Positions 18,940 to 29,223 of a DNA stretch of 64,000 nt are shown here, one piece after another. The first letter of the stretch is position 1, and every line of letters begins with the position of its first letter. The DNA is from Streptomyces syringium (GTDB taxonomy: Bacteria > Actinomycetota > Actinomycetes > Streptomycetales > Streptomycetaceae). A program made the translations under genes and the position numbers. Below the pieces are notes generated by a model. That model ran no database searches and was not told the origin of the DNA. It was given only the letters and a program-made list of their open reading frames with translations. The stretch lies in NCBI RefSeq assembly GCF_017876625.1, contig NZ_JAGIOH010000001.1, positions 2,542,001 to 2,606,000 on the forward strand, read 5' to 3'.

Positions 18940-20076
18940 CTACCGACCGTTGAACGCATCCTTCAACCGCGAGAACAGCCCCTGCTGCCCCGGCTTGAAC
19001 TCGCCCATGGGCCGCTCCTCGCCGCGCAGCTTCGCGAGCTGTCGCAGGAGGTCCTCCTGCTGCGGGTCGAGCTTGGCGGGGGTGGTCACCTCGACGTGCA
19101 CAACGAGGTCACCGCGGCCGCCGCCTCGCAGGTGCGTGACACCGCGCTGGTGCAGCGGGATCGACTGGCCGGACTGGGTACCGGGCCGGATGTCGATCTC
19201 CTCGATGCCGTCCAGCGTCTCCAGCGGCACCTTCGTGCCGAGGGCCGCGGCCGTCATCGGGATGGTGACCGTGCAGTGCAGATCGTCGCCGCGCCGCTGG
19301 AAGGTGGTGTGCGGGATCTCGTGGATCTCCACGTACAGATCACCGGCCGGGCCGCCGCCGGGGCCGACCTCGCCCTCGCCCGCGAGCTGGATGCGGGTGC
19401 CGTTGTCGACACCGGCCGGGATCTTCACGGTCAGGGTCCGCCGCGACCGGACGCGGCCGTCGCCGGCGCACTCCGGGCACGGGGTCGGCACCACGGTGCC
19501 GAAGCCCTGGCACTGCGGGCACGGCCGGGAGGTCATGACCTGGCCGAGGAAGGACCGGGTGACCTGCGAGACCTCACCGCGACCGCGGCACATGTCACAG
19601 GTCTGGGCGGACGTGCCGGGGGCCGCGCCCTCGCCGCTGCACGTGGTGCAGACGACGGCCGTGTCGACCTGGATCTCCTTGGTCGTCCCGAAGGCCGCCT
19701 CGTCGAGGGTCACTTCGAGCCGGATCATGGCGTCCTGGCCGCGCCGCGTGCGCGACCGGGGGCCGCGCTGTGAGGCCTGCCCGAAGAAGGCGTCCATGAT
19801 GTCGGAGAAGTTGCCGAAGCCCGCGCCGAAGCCACCCGCGCCACCGGCGCCGCCCGAGGAGGACAGCGGGTCGCCGCCGAGGTCGTAGACCTGCTTCTTC
19901 TGCGGGTCGGAGAGCACCTCGTAAGCGGCGTTGATCTCCTTGAACCGCTCCTGGGTCTTCGGGTCCGGGTTCACATCCGGGTGCAACTCGCGGGCGAGTC
20001 GGCGGAAGGCCTTCTTGATCTCGTCCTGCGAGGCATCACGCCGTACGCCCAGGACCGCGTAGTAGTCCGTGGCCAC
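18940..20076 (-). CDS. dnaJ: Molecular chaperone DnaJ (HrcA-linked DnaJ2)
   Basis: A 378-residue Hsp40 co-chaperone for DnaK. It has the J domain with HPD at residues 32-34, a Gly-rich linker (GGAGGAGGFGAGFG), and four CxxCxGxG zinc motifs (CTTCSGEG, CDMCRGRG, CPQCQGFG, CPECAGDG) between about 142 and 205. The C-terminal substrate-binding and dimerisation domains follow. The start GTG directly abuts the hrcA stop (TAAGTG), so translation is coupled. Streptomyces have two DnaJ proteins; the copy behind hrcA is the second. It would be repressed by HrcA through the CIRCE element. Confidence 0.97.
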   Translation of the reverse strand: MATDYYAVLGVRRDASQDEIKKAFRRLARELHPDVNPDPKTQERFKEINAAYEVLSDPQKKQVYDLGGDPLSSSGGAGGAGGFGAGFGNFSDIMDAFFGQASQRGPRSRTRRGQDAMIRLEVTLDEAAFGTTKEIQVDTAVVCTTCSGEGAAPGTSAQTCDMCRGRGEVSQVTRSFLGQVMTSRPCPQCQGFGTVVPTPCPECAGDGRVRSRRTLTVKIPAGVDNGTRIQLAGEGEVGPGGGPAGDLYVEIHEIPHTTFQRRGDDLHCTVTIPMTAAALGTKVPLETLDGIEEIDIRPGTQSGQSIPLHQRGVTHLRGGGRGDLVVHVEVTTPAKLDPQQEDLLRQLAKLRGEERPMGEFKPGQQGLFSRLKDAFNGR

Positions 20077-21093
20077 TTACGACTCCGCCAGGATCTGTCC
20101 GACGTAACGTGCCACTGCGCGTACCGCTCCCATCGTTCCGGGGTAGTCCATGCGGGTCGGTCCGACCACGCCGAGTTTGGCGACTGCCTCGTCGCCCGAA
20201 CCGTAGCCGACGGCCACGACCGATGTGGAGGTCAGTCCCTCGTGAGCGTTCTCATGACCGATACGGACGGTCATGCCCGAGTCCTTGGCCTCACCCAGGA
20301 GCTTGAGCAGCACGACCTGCTCCTCCAACGCCTCCAGCACGGGCCGGATCGTCAGCGGGAAGTCGTGCCCGAAGCGGGTGAGATTGGCGGTGCCGCCGAT
20401 CATCAGCCGTTCCTCGGTCTCCTCGACCAGGGTCTCCAGCAGGGTCGCGAGCACCGTAGAAACGGTTCCTCGGTCGTCCTGCTCGAAGGACTCGGGAAGG
20501 TCCTGCACCAGCTGCGGCACATCCGCGAACCGCCGCCCCACGACCCGGCTGTTGAGCCGTGCCCGCAGGTCCGCGAGCGAGGTCTCACCGAAGGGCGCCG
20601 GGCAGTCGACCATGCGCTGCTCGACGCGGCCGGTGTCCGTGATCAGCACGAGCATCACACGGGCCGGGGCGAGTGAGAGCAATTCCACATGCCGCACCGT
20701 CGAGCGGGTCAGCGACGGGTACTGCACCACGGCGACCTGACGGGTCAGCTGCGCCAGCAGCCGGACCGTGCGCGCCACGACGTCGTCCAGGTCGACGGCG
20801 CCGTCCAGGAAGTTCTGGATCGCGCGACGCTCGGGCGAGGACAGCGGCTTGACACCGGCCAGCTTGTCGACGAAAAGGCGGTAGCCCTTGTCGGTCGGGA
20901 TGCGGCCCGCGCTCGTGTGGGGCTGGGCGATGAAGCCCTCGTCCTCCAGCGCGGCCATGTCGTTGCGCACGGTGGCCGGGGACACGCCCAGCCGGTGCCG
21001 CTCGGTGAGGGCCTTGGAGCCGACGGGCTCCTCGGTGCCCACGTAGTCCTGGACGATGGCGCGCAACACCTCGAGCCTTCGTTCGCTCAGCAC
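20077..21093 (-). CDS. hrcA: Heat-inducible transcriptional repressor HrcA
   Basis: A 338-residue repressor of the chaperonin heat-shock regulon, whose DNA binding is promoted by GroEL. It has an N-terminal winged helix ([28 protein letters not shown], with [18 protein letters not shown] as recognition region) and a GAF-like C-terminal domain. The GTG at 21093 is chosen because GGGAGG lies 8 nt upstream and it gives the family length; longer forms to 21123 lack a ribosome site. A CIRCE operator lies about 40 bp upstream, so the gene is autoregulated. Confidence 0.97.
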   Translation of the reverse strand: MLSERRLEVLRAIVQDYVGTEEPVGSKALTERHRLGVSPATVRNDMAALEDEGFIAQPHTSAGRIPTDKGYRLFVDKLAGVKPLSSPERRAIQNFLDGAVDLDDVVARTVRLLAQLTRQVAVVQYPSLTRSTVRHVELLSLAPARVMLVLITDTGRVEQRMVDCPAPFGETSLADLRARLNSRVVGRRFADVPQLVQDLPESFEQDDRGTVSTVLATLLETLVEETEERLMIGGTANLTRFGHDFPLTIRPVLEALEEQVVLLKLLGEAKDSGMTVRIGHENAHEGLTSTSVVAVGYGSGDEAVAKLGVVGPTRMDYPGTMGAVRAVARYVGQILAES

Positions 21094-21133
21094 CGCGCGC
21101 ACCTCCCTGTCCAGCCGTCTCACGGGGTCGTCC

Positions 21134-21160
21134 CTGGCACTCGAAGGTCACGAGTGCCAA
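21134..21160. promoter_or_regulatory. CIRCE operator (HrcA box)
   Basis: On the minus strand TGGCACTC-N9-GAGTGCCA is a perfect 8-bp inverted repeat with the diagnostic 9-nt spacer, close to the consensus TTAGCACTC-N9-GAGTGCTAA. It lies between a candidate TACACT -10 box and the hrcA start, where bound HrcA would block transcription. Confidence 0.93.
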
Positions 21161-21267
21161 ATCCCTCCCGCCAGTGTACGGCCGGGTACTACGGCCAGGG
21201 CAAGGGCCGTCCCGCCGCGCGCCTCCCTGGCGGGCAAACCGTACCGTGCTCCGGCTAGCGTCTCGGT

Positions 21268-22005
21268 ATGGAAAATCATGGGCAACGGGGCGCGCGGGAG
21301 CGCTGGGAGCCGCTCGCGCCGGGGATCGCGCGCCGCAGGATGCCGGTCTGGGACTGCACGATCGGGGCCGTCTCCGGGCCTGACGGGGTGCTGCTCGTGG
21401 ACACCGGCTCGTCCCTGCGGGAGGGCGCGGAGATCCGTCGGGAGGTCGAGGAACTCTTCGGCCGCCGCGTGACGCATATCGCTCTCACCCACGCGCACTT
21501 CGATCACGTGCTGGGCACCGCCGCCTTCGCGGGTGTGCAGGTGTACGGGGCGATGGGCATCGACAGGGTGCTCCGCGACGGGGAAGAGGTGCGCACGAGC
21601 GCGGTGCGGGAGGGGGTGGACCCCGATGCCGCCGAGGAGGCGGCCGATCTGCTCGTCCGCCCGCACCATCTGGTCTCCGGCGAGCTGACCCTGGACCTGG
21701 GCGGCGGCCGTCGGGTGCTGCTCGCCGACGTGGGGCCCGGGCACACGGCGCACGACCTGGCGGTGCTGGTCACGGACGCCGGTGGCGCTCCCGAGGTCGT
21801 CTTCTGCGGTGATCTGGTCGAGGAGTCCGGTGAACCGCAGGCGGGCTCGGACGCCCTCCCCGAGCAGTGGCCCGCGGCGCTGGACGCGCTGCTGGTGCTC
21901 GGCGGCGAGGACGCGATCTACGTGCCGGGGCACGGCGCGGTGGTGGATGCCGGGTTTGTCCGGGCGCAGCGTGACGCGCTCGCGGTGCGTTTCGGCGTGT
22001 CGTAA
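21268..22005 (+). CDS. Metallo-beta-lactamase-fold hydrolase
   Basis: A 245-residue MBL-fold protein with ALTHAHFDHVLGTAAF (HxHxDH) near residues 73-80, the DVGPGHTAHDLAV His ligand, FCGDLVEESG Asp ligand and YVPGHGAVV final His. This is the glyoxalase-II/thiol-hydrolase-like subgroup; in mycothiol-using bacteria related proteins act on thioesters, but the substrate is not shown here. A TAGCGT box lies 6 nt before the ATG and there is no ribosome site, so the mRNA may be leaderless. It diverges from hrcA. Confidence 0.9.
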   Translation: MENHGQRGARERWEPLAPGIARRRMPVWDCTIGAVSGPDGVLLVDTGSSLREGAEIRREVEELFGRRVTHIALTHAHFDHVLGTAAFAGVQVYGAMGIDRVLRDGEEVRTSAVREGVDPDAAEEAADLLVRPHHLVSGELTLDLGGGRRVLLADVGPGHTAHDLAVLVTDAGGAPEVVFCGDLVEESGEPQAGSDALPEQWPAALDALLVLGGEDAIYVPGHGAVVDAGFVRAQRDALAVRFGVS

Positions 22006-22105
22006 CGCCGGTAGCGCGGTTTTTCCTATGGTCGGGCTGGTGCGCGGCAGAGGTCGTGCGCTGCCGGGCACCCCCGGCCCCGGATCCCCTGACCGGAACG
22101 GCTCC

Positions 22106-22927
22106 ATGCGCAGCAGACAGTACGGCCCCGACCTGACCCCTCCGTGGAAGAAGACCACCCCCGCTCCGGAGGTCCCGGCCGAGCCCGATCTGGTGGTCGA
22201 GGAGGTCACCACGGGCTTCTGCGGGGCGGTGATCCGCTGCGAGAAGACGGCGCAGGGCCCGACGGTCACCCTGGAGGACCGCTTCGGCAAACACCGGGTC
22301 TTCCCGATGGAGCCGCGCGGCTTCCTCCTGGAGGGCCGGGTCGTCACGCTCGTACGCCCGGGCCCCCTGAGCCCCCGCGCACCCCAGCGGACCGCCTCGG
22401 GCTCGGTGGCCGTGCCCGGGGCCCGGGCACGGGTGGCCCGGGCCGGGCGCATCTACGTGGAGGGGCGGCACGACGCGGAGCTCGTGGAGCGGGTGTGGGG
22501 CAACGACCTGCGCATCGAGGGCGTGGTCGTGGAGTACCTGGAGGGCATCGACGACCTCCCCGCCATCGTCCGCTCCTTCGCCCCCGCCCCCGACGCCCGC
22601 CTGGGGGTCCTGGTGGACCACCTCGTGCCGGGCTCCAAGGAATCGCGGATCGCGGCGCAGGTCACGGGCGAGGACGTGCTGGTCGTCGGCCACCCGTACA
22701 TCGACGTGTGGGAGGCGGTGAAGCCGTCCTCGGTGGGCATCACGGCCTGGCCGCGCGTGCCGCGCGGCGAGGACTGGAAGACGGGCGTGTGCCGGGCACT
22801 GGGCTGGCCGGAGAACACGGGGGCCGCTTGGCAGCGGATCCTGGGGTCGGTGCGTTCGTACAAGGACCTGGAGCCGCAGCTGCTGGGGCGGGTGGAGGAA
22901 CTGATCGATTTCGTGACGGCGCCCTGA
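22106..22927 (+). CDS. DUF3097 family protein
   Basis: A 273-residue cytoplasmic protein beginning MRSRQYGPDLTPPWKK, matching the actinobacterial DUF3097 family. The start at 22106 gives the usual N-terminus; an ATG at 22028 would add an atypical Pro/Gly-rich stretch. The central part IYVEGRHDAELVERVWG, EYLEGIDDLPAIV and LGVLVDHLVPGSKE has the spacing of a TOPRIM-like nucleotidyl-transfer or hydrolase fold (Glu in a VEGxxDA strand turn, Asp in a later hydrophobic strand). That resemblance is my inference; the biochemical function is unknown. Confidence 0.85.
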   Translation: MRSRQYGPDLTPPWKKTTPAPEVPAEPDLVVEEVTTGFCGAVIRCEKTAQGPTVTLEDRFGKHRVFPMEPRGFLLEGRVVTLVRPGPLSPRAPQRTASGSVAVPGARARVARAGRIYVEGRHDAELVERVWGNDLRIEGVVVEYLEGIDDLPAIVRSFAPAPDARLGVLVDHLVPGSKESRIAAQVTGEDVLVVGHPYIDVWEAVKPSSVGITAWPRVPRGEDWKTGVCRALGWPENTGAAWQRILGSVRSYKDLEPQLLGRVEELIDFVTAP

Positions 22928-22934
22928 TGTCTCA

Positions 22935-23012
22935 GCCCGTCCGGTGATCGTGGACACGGCACAGCGCCCCGTCCGGCGATTGAGGACCGGGGTCCGGGGC
23001 AGCGCCCCGGTA
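22935..23012 (+). repeat. Dispersed intergenic repeat, copy 2 (GTCCGGCG core)
   Basis: Contains GCCCGTCCGGTGATCGTGGAC and CCCGTCCGGCGATTGAGGAC, two variants of the core seen at 11.3, 47.9 and 51.5 kb, followed by GGGGTCCGGGGCAGCGCCCC. Located between convergent DUF3097 and hemW. Confidence 0.7.
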
Positions 23013-23018
23013 CTCGCA

Positions 23019-24251
23019 TCAGTCCACCAGGTCCCGGACCACGGCGTCGGCCAGCAGCCGACCCCGCAGCGTCAGTACCGCGCGCCCTTCCTCGTACGGG
23101 CCCGCCTGGAGCAGGCCGTCCGCCAGAGCGCGCGCAGCCGCCGCCGCGCCCGCCGGCTTCAGCAAGGACAGCGGGCAGCCGTCCAGCAGGCGCAGCTCCA
23201 GCAGGATCCGCTCGACCCGCTGGTCCTCCTCCGGCAGGACCTCGCGGCCCGCGCCGGGGGAGCGTCCCTCGGACAGCGCCTGCGCGTACGCGCCCGGGTG
23301 CTTGACGTTCCACCACCGCACGCCCCCCACGTGCGAGTGCGCCCCGGGGCCCGCGCCCCACCAGTCGGCGCCGCGCCAGTACAGCTCGTTGTGGCGGCAG
23401 CGGCCGGCCTCGGTGGTGGCCCAGTTCGAGACCTCGTACCAGTCGAAGCCGGCGGCGGTGAGCATCTCCTCGGCGATGAGGTAGCGGTCGGCGTGGACGT
23501 CGTCGTCGGTCATCGGGACCTCGCCGCGGCGGATGCGCCGGGCGAGCTGGGTGCCCTCCTCGACGATCAGGGCGTAGGCCGAGACGTGGTCCGGGCCCGC
23601 GCCGATCGCGGCGGACAGTGAGGCGCGCCAGTCGTCGTCGGACTCGCCCGGCGTGCCGTAGATCAGGTCCAGGTTGACGTGCTCGAAGCCGGCCGCCCGG
23701 GCCTCGGCGACGCAGGCCTCCGGGCGGCCCGGGGTGTGTGTGCGGTCCAGGATCTGCAGGACGTGCGGGCGGGCGCTCTGCATGCCGAAGGAGATGCGGT
23801 TGAAGCCGCCCTCGCGCAGCTCCGCCAGATAGCGCGGGTCGACGGAGTCCGGGTTGGCCTCGGTGGTGATCTCCGCGCCCTCGGCGAAGCCGAACTCGTC
23901 ACGGATCGCGGCCAGCATCCGTACGAGGTCGGCGGCGGGCAGCAGGGTCGGGGTGCCGCCGCCGACGAAGACGGTCTCCACGGGGCGGGGGTCGTCGCCC
24001 AGTACCTTCCGTGCGAGCCGGATCTCCTCCGCGACGGTGTCGGCGTAATTGTCCCGGGAGGCCAGCGCGCCGCCGGAGCCGCGCAGCTCACTGGCGGTGT
24101 AGGTGTTGAAGTCGCAGTACCCGCAGCGTGTCGCGCAGTACGGCACGTGCAGATAGAACCCGAGCGGCCGTGCTCCCGCGCCCTCCAGGGCGTGCCGGGG
24201 CAGGGCCCCGTCCTCGGGCATGGGCTCACCATCAGGCAGTACGGAAGGCAT
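23019..24251 (-). CDS. hemW: HemW, radical SAM heme chaperone
   Basis: About 410 residues. The radical SAM cluster motif CATRCGYC (CxxxCxxC) follows FYLHVPY near residue 42, and VFVGGGTPTLL and SFGMQSARPHVLQ are typical of the HemN/HemW group. It lacks the extra C-terminal features of oxygen-independent coproporphyrinogen oxidase, and the extended N-terminus fits HemW, which binds heme rather than oxidising coproporphyrinogen. The ATG at 24251 (MPSVLPDGEP) is favoured over 24269 by the family N-terminus. In many bacteria hemW is near lepA, hrcA and dnaJ, as here. Confidence 0.94.
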   Translation of the reverse strand: MPSVLPDGEPMPEDGALPRHALEGAGARPLGFYLHVPYCATRCGYCDFNTYTASELRGSGGALASRDNYADTVAEEIRLARKVLGDDPRPVETVFVGGGTPTLLPAADLVRMLAAIRDEFGFAEGAEITTEANPDSVDPRYLAELREGGFNRISFGMQSARPHVLQILDRTHTPGRPEACVAEARAAGFEHVNLDLIYGTPGESDDDWRASLSAAIGAGPDHVSAYALIVEEGTQLARRIRRGEVPMTDDDVHADRYLIAEEMLTAAGFDWYEVSNWATTEAGRCRHNELYWRGADWWGAGPGAHSHVGGVRWWNVKHPGAYAQALSEGRSPGAGREVLPEEDQRVERILLELRLLDGCPLSLLKPAGAAAAARALADGLLQAGPYEEGRAVLTLRGRLLADAVVRDLVD

Positions 24252-24279
24252 GCGTCCATTGTCCGGCATGCCGCCGGTA

Positions 24280-24304
24280 GGCCCGCCCGCGGCGAGGGCG
24301 GGCC
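24280..24304. terminator. 9-bp hairpin between acyl-CoA ligase and hemW
   Basis: GGCCCGCCC and GGGCGGGCC flank a 7-nt loop, followed on the plus strand by TTTT. It lies just after the acyl-CoA ligase stop codon. Confidence 0.7.
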
Positions 24305-24310
24305 TTTTCG

Positions 24311-26200
<1,890 letters not shown>

Positions 26201-26231
26201 GGCATCCTCCGGGGGCCCGCACTTCGCTGTG

Positions 26232-26247
26232 GTGACTCGTGAGTAAC
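26232..26247. promoter_or_regulatory. Candidate operator upstream of acyl-CoA ligase
   Basis: GTGACTCGTGAGTAAC is a near-perfect inverted repeat (7-bp arms, one mismatch) 32 bp before the GTG. Sites of this size bind TetR or GntR family repressors. No regulator gene is adjacent, so the binder is unknown. Confidence 0.4.
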
Positions 26248-26424
26248 CTTCCAAACTGTGATCAGAGTAGAGCCCGCGTCGCCACCACGTAAGGGGCTGT
26301 GGACGACGGGTTCAAGCTGTGACCACAGTGGTAAGTGTCATATGCATGCACCACTCCGGAGCAGCCCTTTTCCGGTCCGAATCGGGCACGGAATCCGGTC
26401 CGTACCGGGGCGCGGGCGCACGAA

Positions 26425-26458
26425 AAGGCGCCCGTCCCCTCCAGGGGGCGGGCGCCTT
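26425..26458 (-). terminator. Intrinsic terminator after lepA
   Basis: AAGGCGCCCG and CGGGCGCCTT form a perfect 10-bp stem that continues inward (CCCCT/AGGGG). On the minus strand it is followed by TTTTCG, a true T-tract. It lies 50 bp beyond the lepA stop. Confidence 0.85.
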
Positions 26459-26507
26459 CCGGCCGGGCGACGGGAGCCGCCACGGCTACTTTCCGTTCAC
26501 GCGGAGG

Positions 26508-28379
26508 CTACTTCTTGCCCTTCTCTCCGCCGTCGGAGTCCGAGGACAGCACCGCGATGAAGGCCTCCTGCGGGACCTCCACGCTGCCGACCATCTTCAT
26601 CCGCTTCTTGCCTTCCTTCTGCTTCTCCAGCAGCTTGCGCTTACGGGAGATGTCGCCGCCGTAGCACTTGGCGAGGACGTCCTTGCGGATCGCGCGGACC
26701 GTCTCACGGGCGATGACCCGCGAGCCGATGGCGGCCTGGATCGGCACCTCGAAGTTCTGCCGCGGGATGAGCTCGCGCAGCTTGGCGACGAGCCGCACGC
26801 CGTACGCGTACGCCTTGTCCTTGTGCGTGATCGCGGAGAACGCGTCCACCTTGTCGCCGTGCAGCAGGATGTCGACCTTGACCAGGCTGGCCTGCTGCTC
26901 GCCGGTGGGCTCGTAGTCGAGGGAGGCGTAACCGCGGGTCTTGGACTTCAGCTGGTCGAAGAAGTCGAAGACGATCTCGGCGAGCGGCAGGGTGTAGCGC
27001 AGCTCGACACGGTCCTCGGAGAGGTAGTCCATGCCCAGCAGCGAGCCGCGGCGGGACTGGCAGAGCTCCATGATCGCGCCGACGAACTCATTGGGCGCGA
27101 GGATCGTGGACTTCACCACCGGCTCGTGCACCTCGGCGATCTTCCCCTCAGGGAACTCGCTCGGGTTGGTGACGATGTGCTCGGTGCCGTCCTCCATGTT
27201 GACCCGGTAGACCACGTTGGGCGCGGTCGCGATGAGGTCGAGGCCGAACTCCCGCTCCAGCCGCTCGCGGATCACGTCCAGGTGCAGCAGGCCGAGGAAG
27301 CCGACGCGGAAGCCGAAGCCGAGGGCGGCCGAGGTCTCCGGCTCGTAGACGAGCGCGGCGTCGTTGAGCTGGAGCTTGTCGAGGGCCTCGCGCAGCTCGG
27401 GGTAGTCCGAGCCGTCCAGCGGGTACAGGCCCGAGAACACCATGGGCTTGGGGTCCTTGTAGCCGCCCAGGGCCTCGGTGGCGCCGTTGTGCAGGGAGGT
27501 GATCGTGTCACCGACCTTGGACTGCCGGACGTCCTTCACGCCGGTGATGATGTAACCCACCTCACCGACACCGAGGCCGTCGGAGGCCGTCATCTCGGGC
27601 GAGGAGACACCGATCTCCAGCAGCTCGTGAGTGGCGCCGGTCGACATCATCTTGATGCGCTCGCGCTTCTTCAGCTCGCCGTCCACGACCCTGACGTAGG
27701 TGACCACGCCGCGGTAGGAGTCATAGACCGAGTCGAAGATCATCGCGCGGGCCGGGGCGTCCTTGACGCCGACCGGGGGCGGGACCTGCTTGACGACCTC
27801 GTTGAGCAGCTCGTCGACGCCGACACCGGTCTTCGCGGAGACCTTCAGCACGTCGGAGGGGTCGCAGCCGATCAGGTGCGCCAGCTCGGCGGCGAACTTC
27901 TCGGGCTGCGCGGCCGGCAGGTCGATCTTGTTGAGGACCGGGATGATCGTGAGGTCGTTCTCCATCGCCAGGTACAGGTTGGCGAGGGTCTGGGCCTCGA
28001 TGCCCTGGGCCGCGTCCACGAGGAGGATGCAGCCCTCGCAGGCGGCGAGCGAACGCGAGACCTCATAGGTGAAGTCCACGTGGCCCGGCGTGTCGATCAT
28101 GTTGAGGATGTGGGTCTGCCCCGTGTCCTCACCCTCGGTGGGCGCCCAGGGCAGCCGGACCGCCTGGGACTTGATCGTGATGCCGCGCTCGCGCTCGATG
28201 TCCATCCGGTCGAGATACTGTGCGCGCATCTGCCGCGAGTCGACCACACCGGTCAGCTGGAGCATCCGGTCGGCGAGCGTCGACTTGCCATGGTCGATGT
28301 GCGCGATGATGCAGAAGTTACGGATCAGAGCCGGGTCGGTACGGCTCGGCTCCGGCACGTTGGTAGGGGTCGCGGGCAC
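26508..28379 (-). CDS. lepA: Elongation factor 4 (LepA)
   Basis: A 623-residue translational GTPase that associates with ribosomes and back-translocates or aids initiation. It has G1 [10 protein letters not shown]2 [11 protein letters not shown]3 DTPGHVDF, G4 NKIDLP and G5 SAKTG, then the EF-G-like domains and the LepA-specific C-terminal domain ending in [16 protein letters not shown]. The GTG at 28379 matches the family N-terminus ([21 protein letters not shown]); longer in-frame extension to 28517 is spurious. It diverges from rpsT across a 203-bp intergenic region. Confidence 0.97.
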   Translation of the reverse strand: MPATPTNVPEPSRTDPALIRNFCIIAHIDHGKSTLADRMLQLTGVVDSRQMRAQYLDRMDIERERGITIKSQAVRLPWAPTEGEDTGQTHILNMIDTPGHVDFTYEVSRSLAACEGCILLVDAAQGIEAQTLANLYLAMENDLTIIPVLNKIDLPAAQPEKFAAELAHLIGCDPSDVLKVSAKTGVGVDELLNEVVKQVPPPVGVKDAPARAMIFDSVYDSYRGVVTYVRVVDGELKKRERIKMMSTGATHELLEIGVSSPEMTASDGLGVGEVGYIITGVKDVRQSKVGDTITSLHNGATEALGGYKDPKPMVFSGLYPLDGSDYPELREALDKLQLNDAALVYEPETSAALGFGFRVGFLGLLHLDVIRERLEREFGLDLIATAPNVVYRVNMEDGTEHIVTNPSEFPEGKIAEVHEPVVKSTILAPNEFVGAIMELCQSRRGSLLGMDYLSEDRVELRYTLPLAEIVFDFFDQLKSKTRGYASLDYEPTGEQQASLVKVDILLHGDKVDAFSAITHKDKAYAYGVRLVAKLRELIPRQNFEVPIQAAIGSRVIARETVRAIRKDVLAKCYGGDISRKRKLLEKQKEGKKRMKMVGSVEVPQEAFIAVLSSDSDGGEKGKK

Positions 28380-28434
28380 GCAAGGTCCATTCGGTGACTT
28401 CGGCGTTTGAACGCGGTCTCGGCGGGAGTCGCGG

Positions 28435-28440
28435 TTTATA
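28435..28440 (-). promoter_or_regulatory. Candidate lepA -10 box
   Basis: TATAAA on the minus strand about 56 nt before the lepA start. It stands out in the GC-rich intergenic region. No good -35 is visible (GTCATG at the right spacing). Confidence 0.4.
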
Positions 28441-28480
28441 CGTCCCCCCATCGTCCCATGACCGGCGACCTCGGTCCGGT

Positions 28481-28510
28481 TTGGGAGCCCGTCGTGGCTG
28501 CTGGTAACCT
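28481..28510 (+). promoter_or_regulatory. Candidate rpsT promoter
   Basis: TTGGGA and TAACCT are spaced 18 nt, placing transcription start about 65 nt before rpsT. The hexamers are partial matches to the vegetative consensus. Confidence 0.5.
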
Positions 28511-28582
28511 GGTCCACTGTGCCTCGTGCCCTCTCGGGCCGGGGTGCTCATCGAAATCCGACGAAGCTGAAAAGGCTCTTTC

Positions 28583-28849
28583 GTGGCGAACATCAAGTCC
28601 CAGATCAAGCGGAACAAGACCAACGAGAAGGCGCGCCTGCGTAACAAGGCCGTCAAGTCCTCGGTCAAGACCGCTGTCCGCGCGGCCCGTGAGGCCCTGC
28701 TCGCCGGTGACGTCGAGAAGGCCACCGCCGCGGTTGCCGCGGCCGGCAAGAAGCTCGACAAGGCCGCCAGCAAGGGTGTCCTGCACAAGAACGCCGCCGC
28801 CAACAAGAAGTCGGCGCTGGCCAAGCAGGCTGCTGCGCTCAAGGCCTGA
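28583..28849 (+). CDS. rpsT: 30S ribosomal protein S20
   Basis: An 88-residue, Lys/Ala-rich protein starting [21 protein letters not shown] from GTG, with the [16 protein letters not shown] end typical of S20. It binds 16S rRNA early in 30S assembly. An AAAGG site lies upstream. The gene diverges from lepA, its usual partner, and is followed by a strong hairpin before convergent holA. Confidence 0.98.
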   Translation: MANIKSQIKRNKTNEKARLRNKAVKSSVKTAVRAAREALLAGDVEKATAAVAAAGKKLDKAASKGVLHKNAAANKKSALAKQAAALKA

Positions 28850-29018
28850 AGTCATTCCGGGGCGTGAGCCCCACCCCGTCGGTACGGACTCCGCGGACCC
28901 TCTCTACCGCGCCGTCCCGGCACCCCATCGCAGCCAGGCTGCGATGCGCGCCGCACGCGGCCTGCGTTCGCCACGCGGGTGCGGCGCACTGAGCCTCACG
29001 GCTCGACGGCTCGATATC

Positions 29019-29062
29019 GAAGGCCCCGTGCCTGCCCTTCCCCAGGGCGGCACGGGGCCTTC
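29019..29062. terminator. Strong 14-bp hairpin after rpsT
   Basis: GAAGGCCCCGTGCC (29019-29032) pairs perfectly with 29049-29062, and the 16-nt loop contains a further GCCCT/AGGGC stem. It lies between convergent rpsT and holA and probably terminates rpsT. Confidence 0.85.
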
Positions 29063-29098
29063 GGCCGTTCGGGGCGGTGTGGCGCCGTTCGGGGGAAT

Positions 29099-29121
29099 GC
29101 CCGCCCTCGGCCGGGGCGGGC
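29099..29121. terminator. 8-bp hairpin facing holA end
   Basis: GCCCGCCC and GGGCGGGC flank TCGGCCG. Together with 29019-29062 it fills the 374-bp gap between rpsT and holA, which holds no convincing gene. Confidence 0.55.
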
Positions 29122-29223
29122 GTCGACGGGCGGCTGCCCAGGGGCCGGCCGGGGGGGCCGGGTGACGACGGATCCATCACTGCCGACTGACGGCCGGCCG
29201 GCCCAGCCGTAGAGCGTCTCCCC

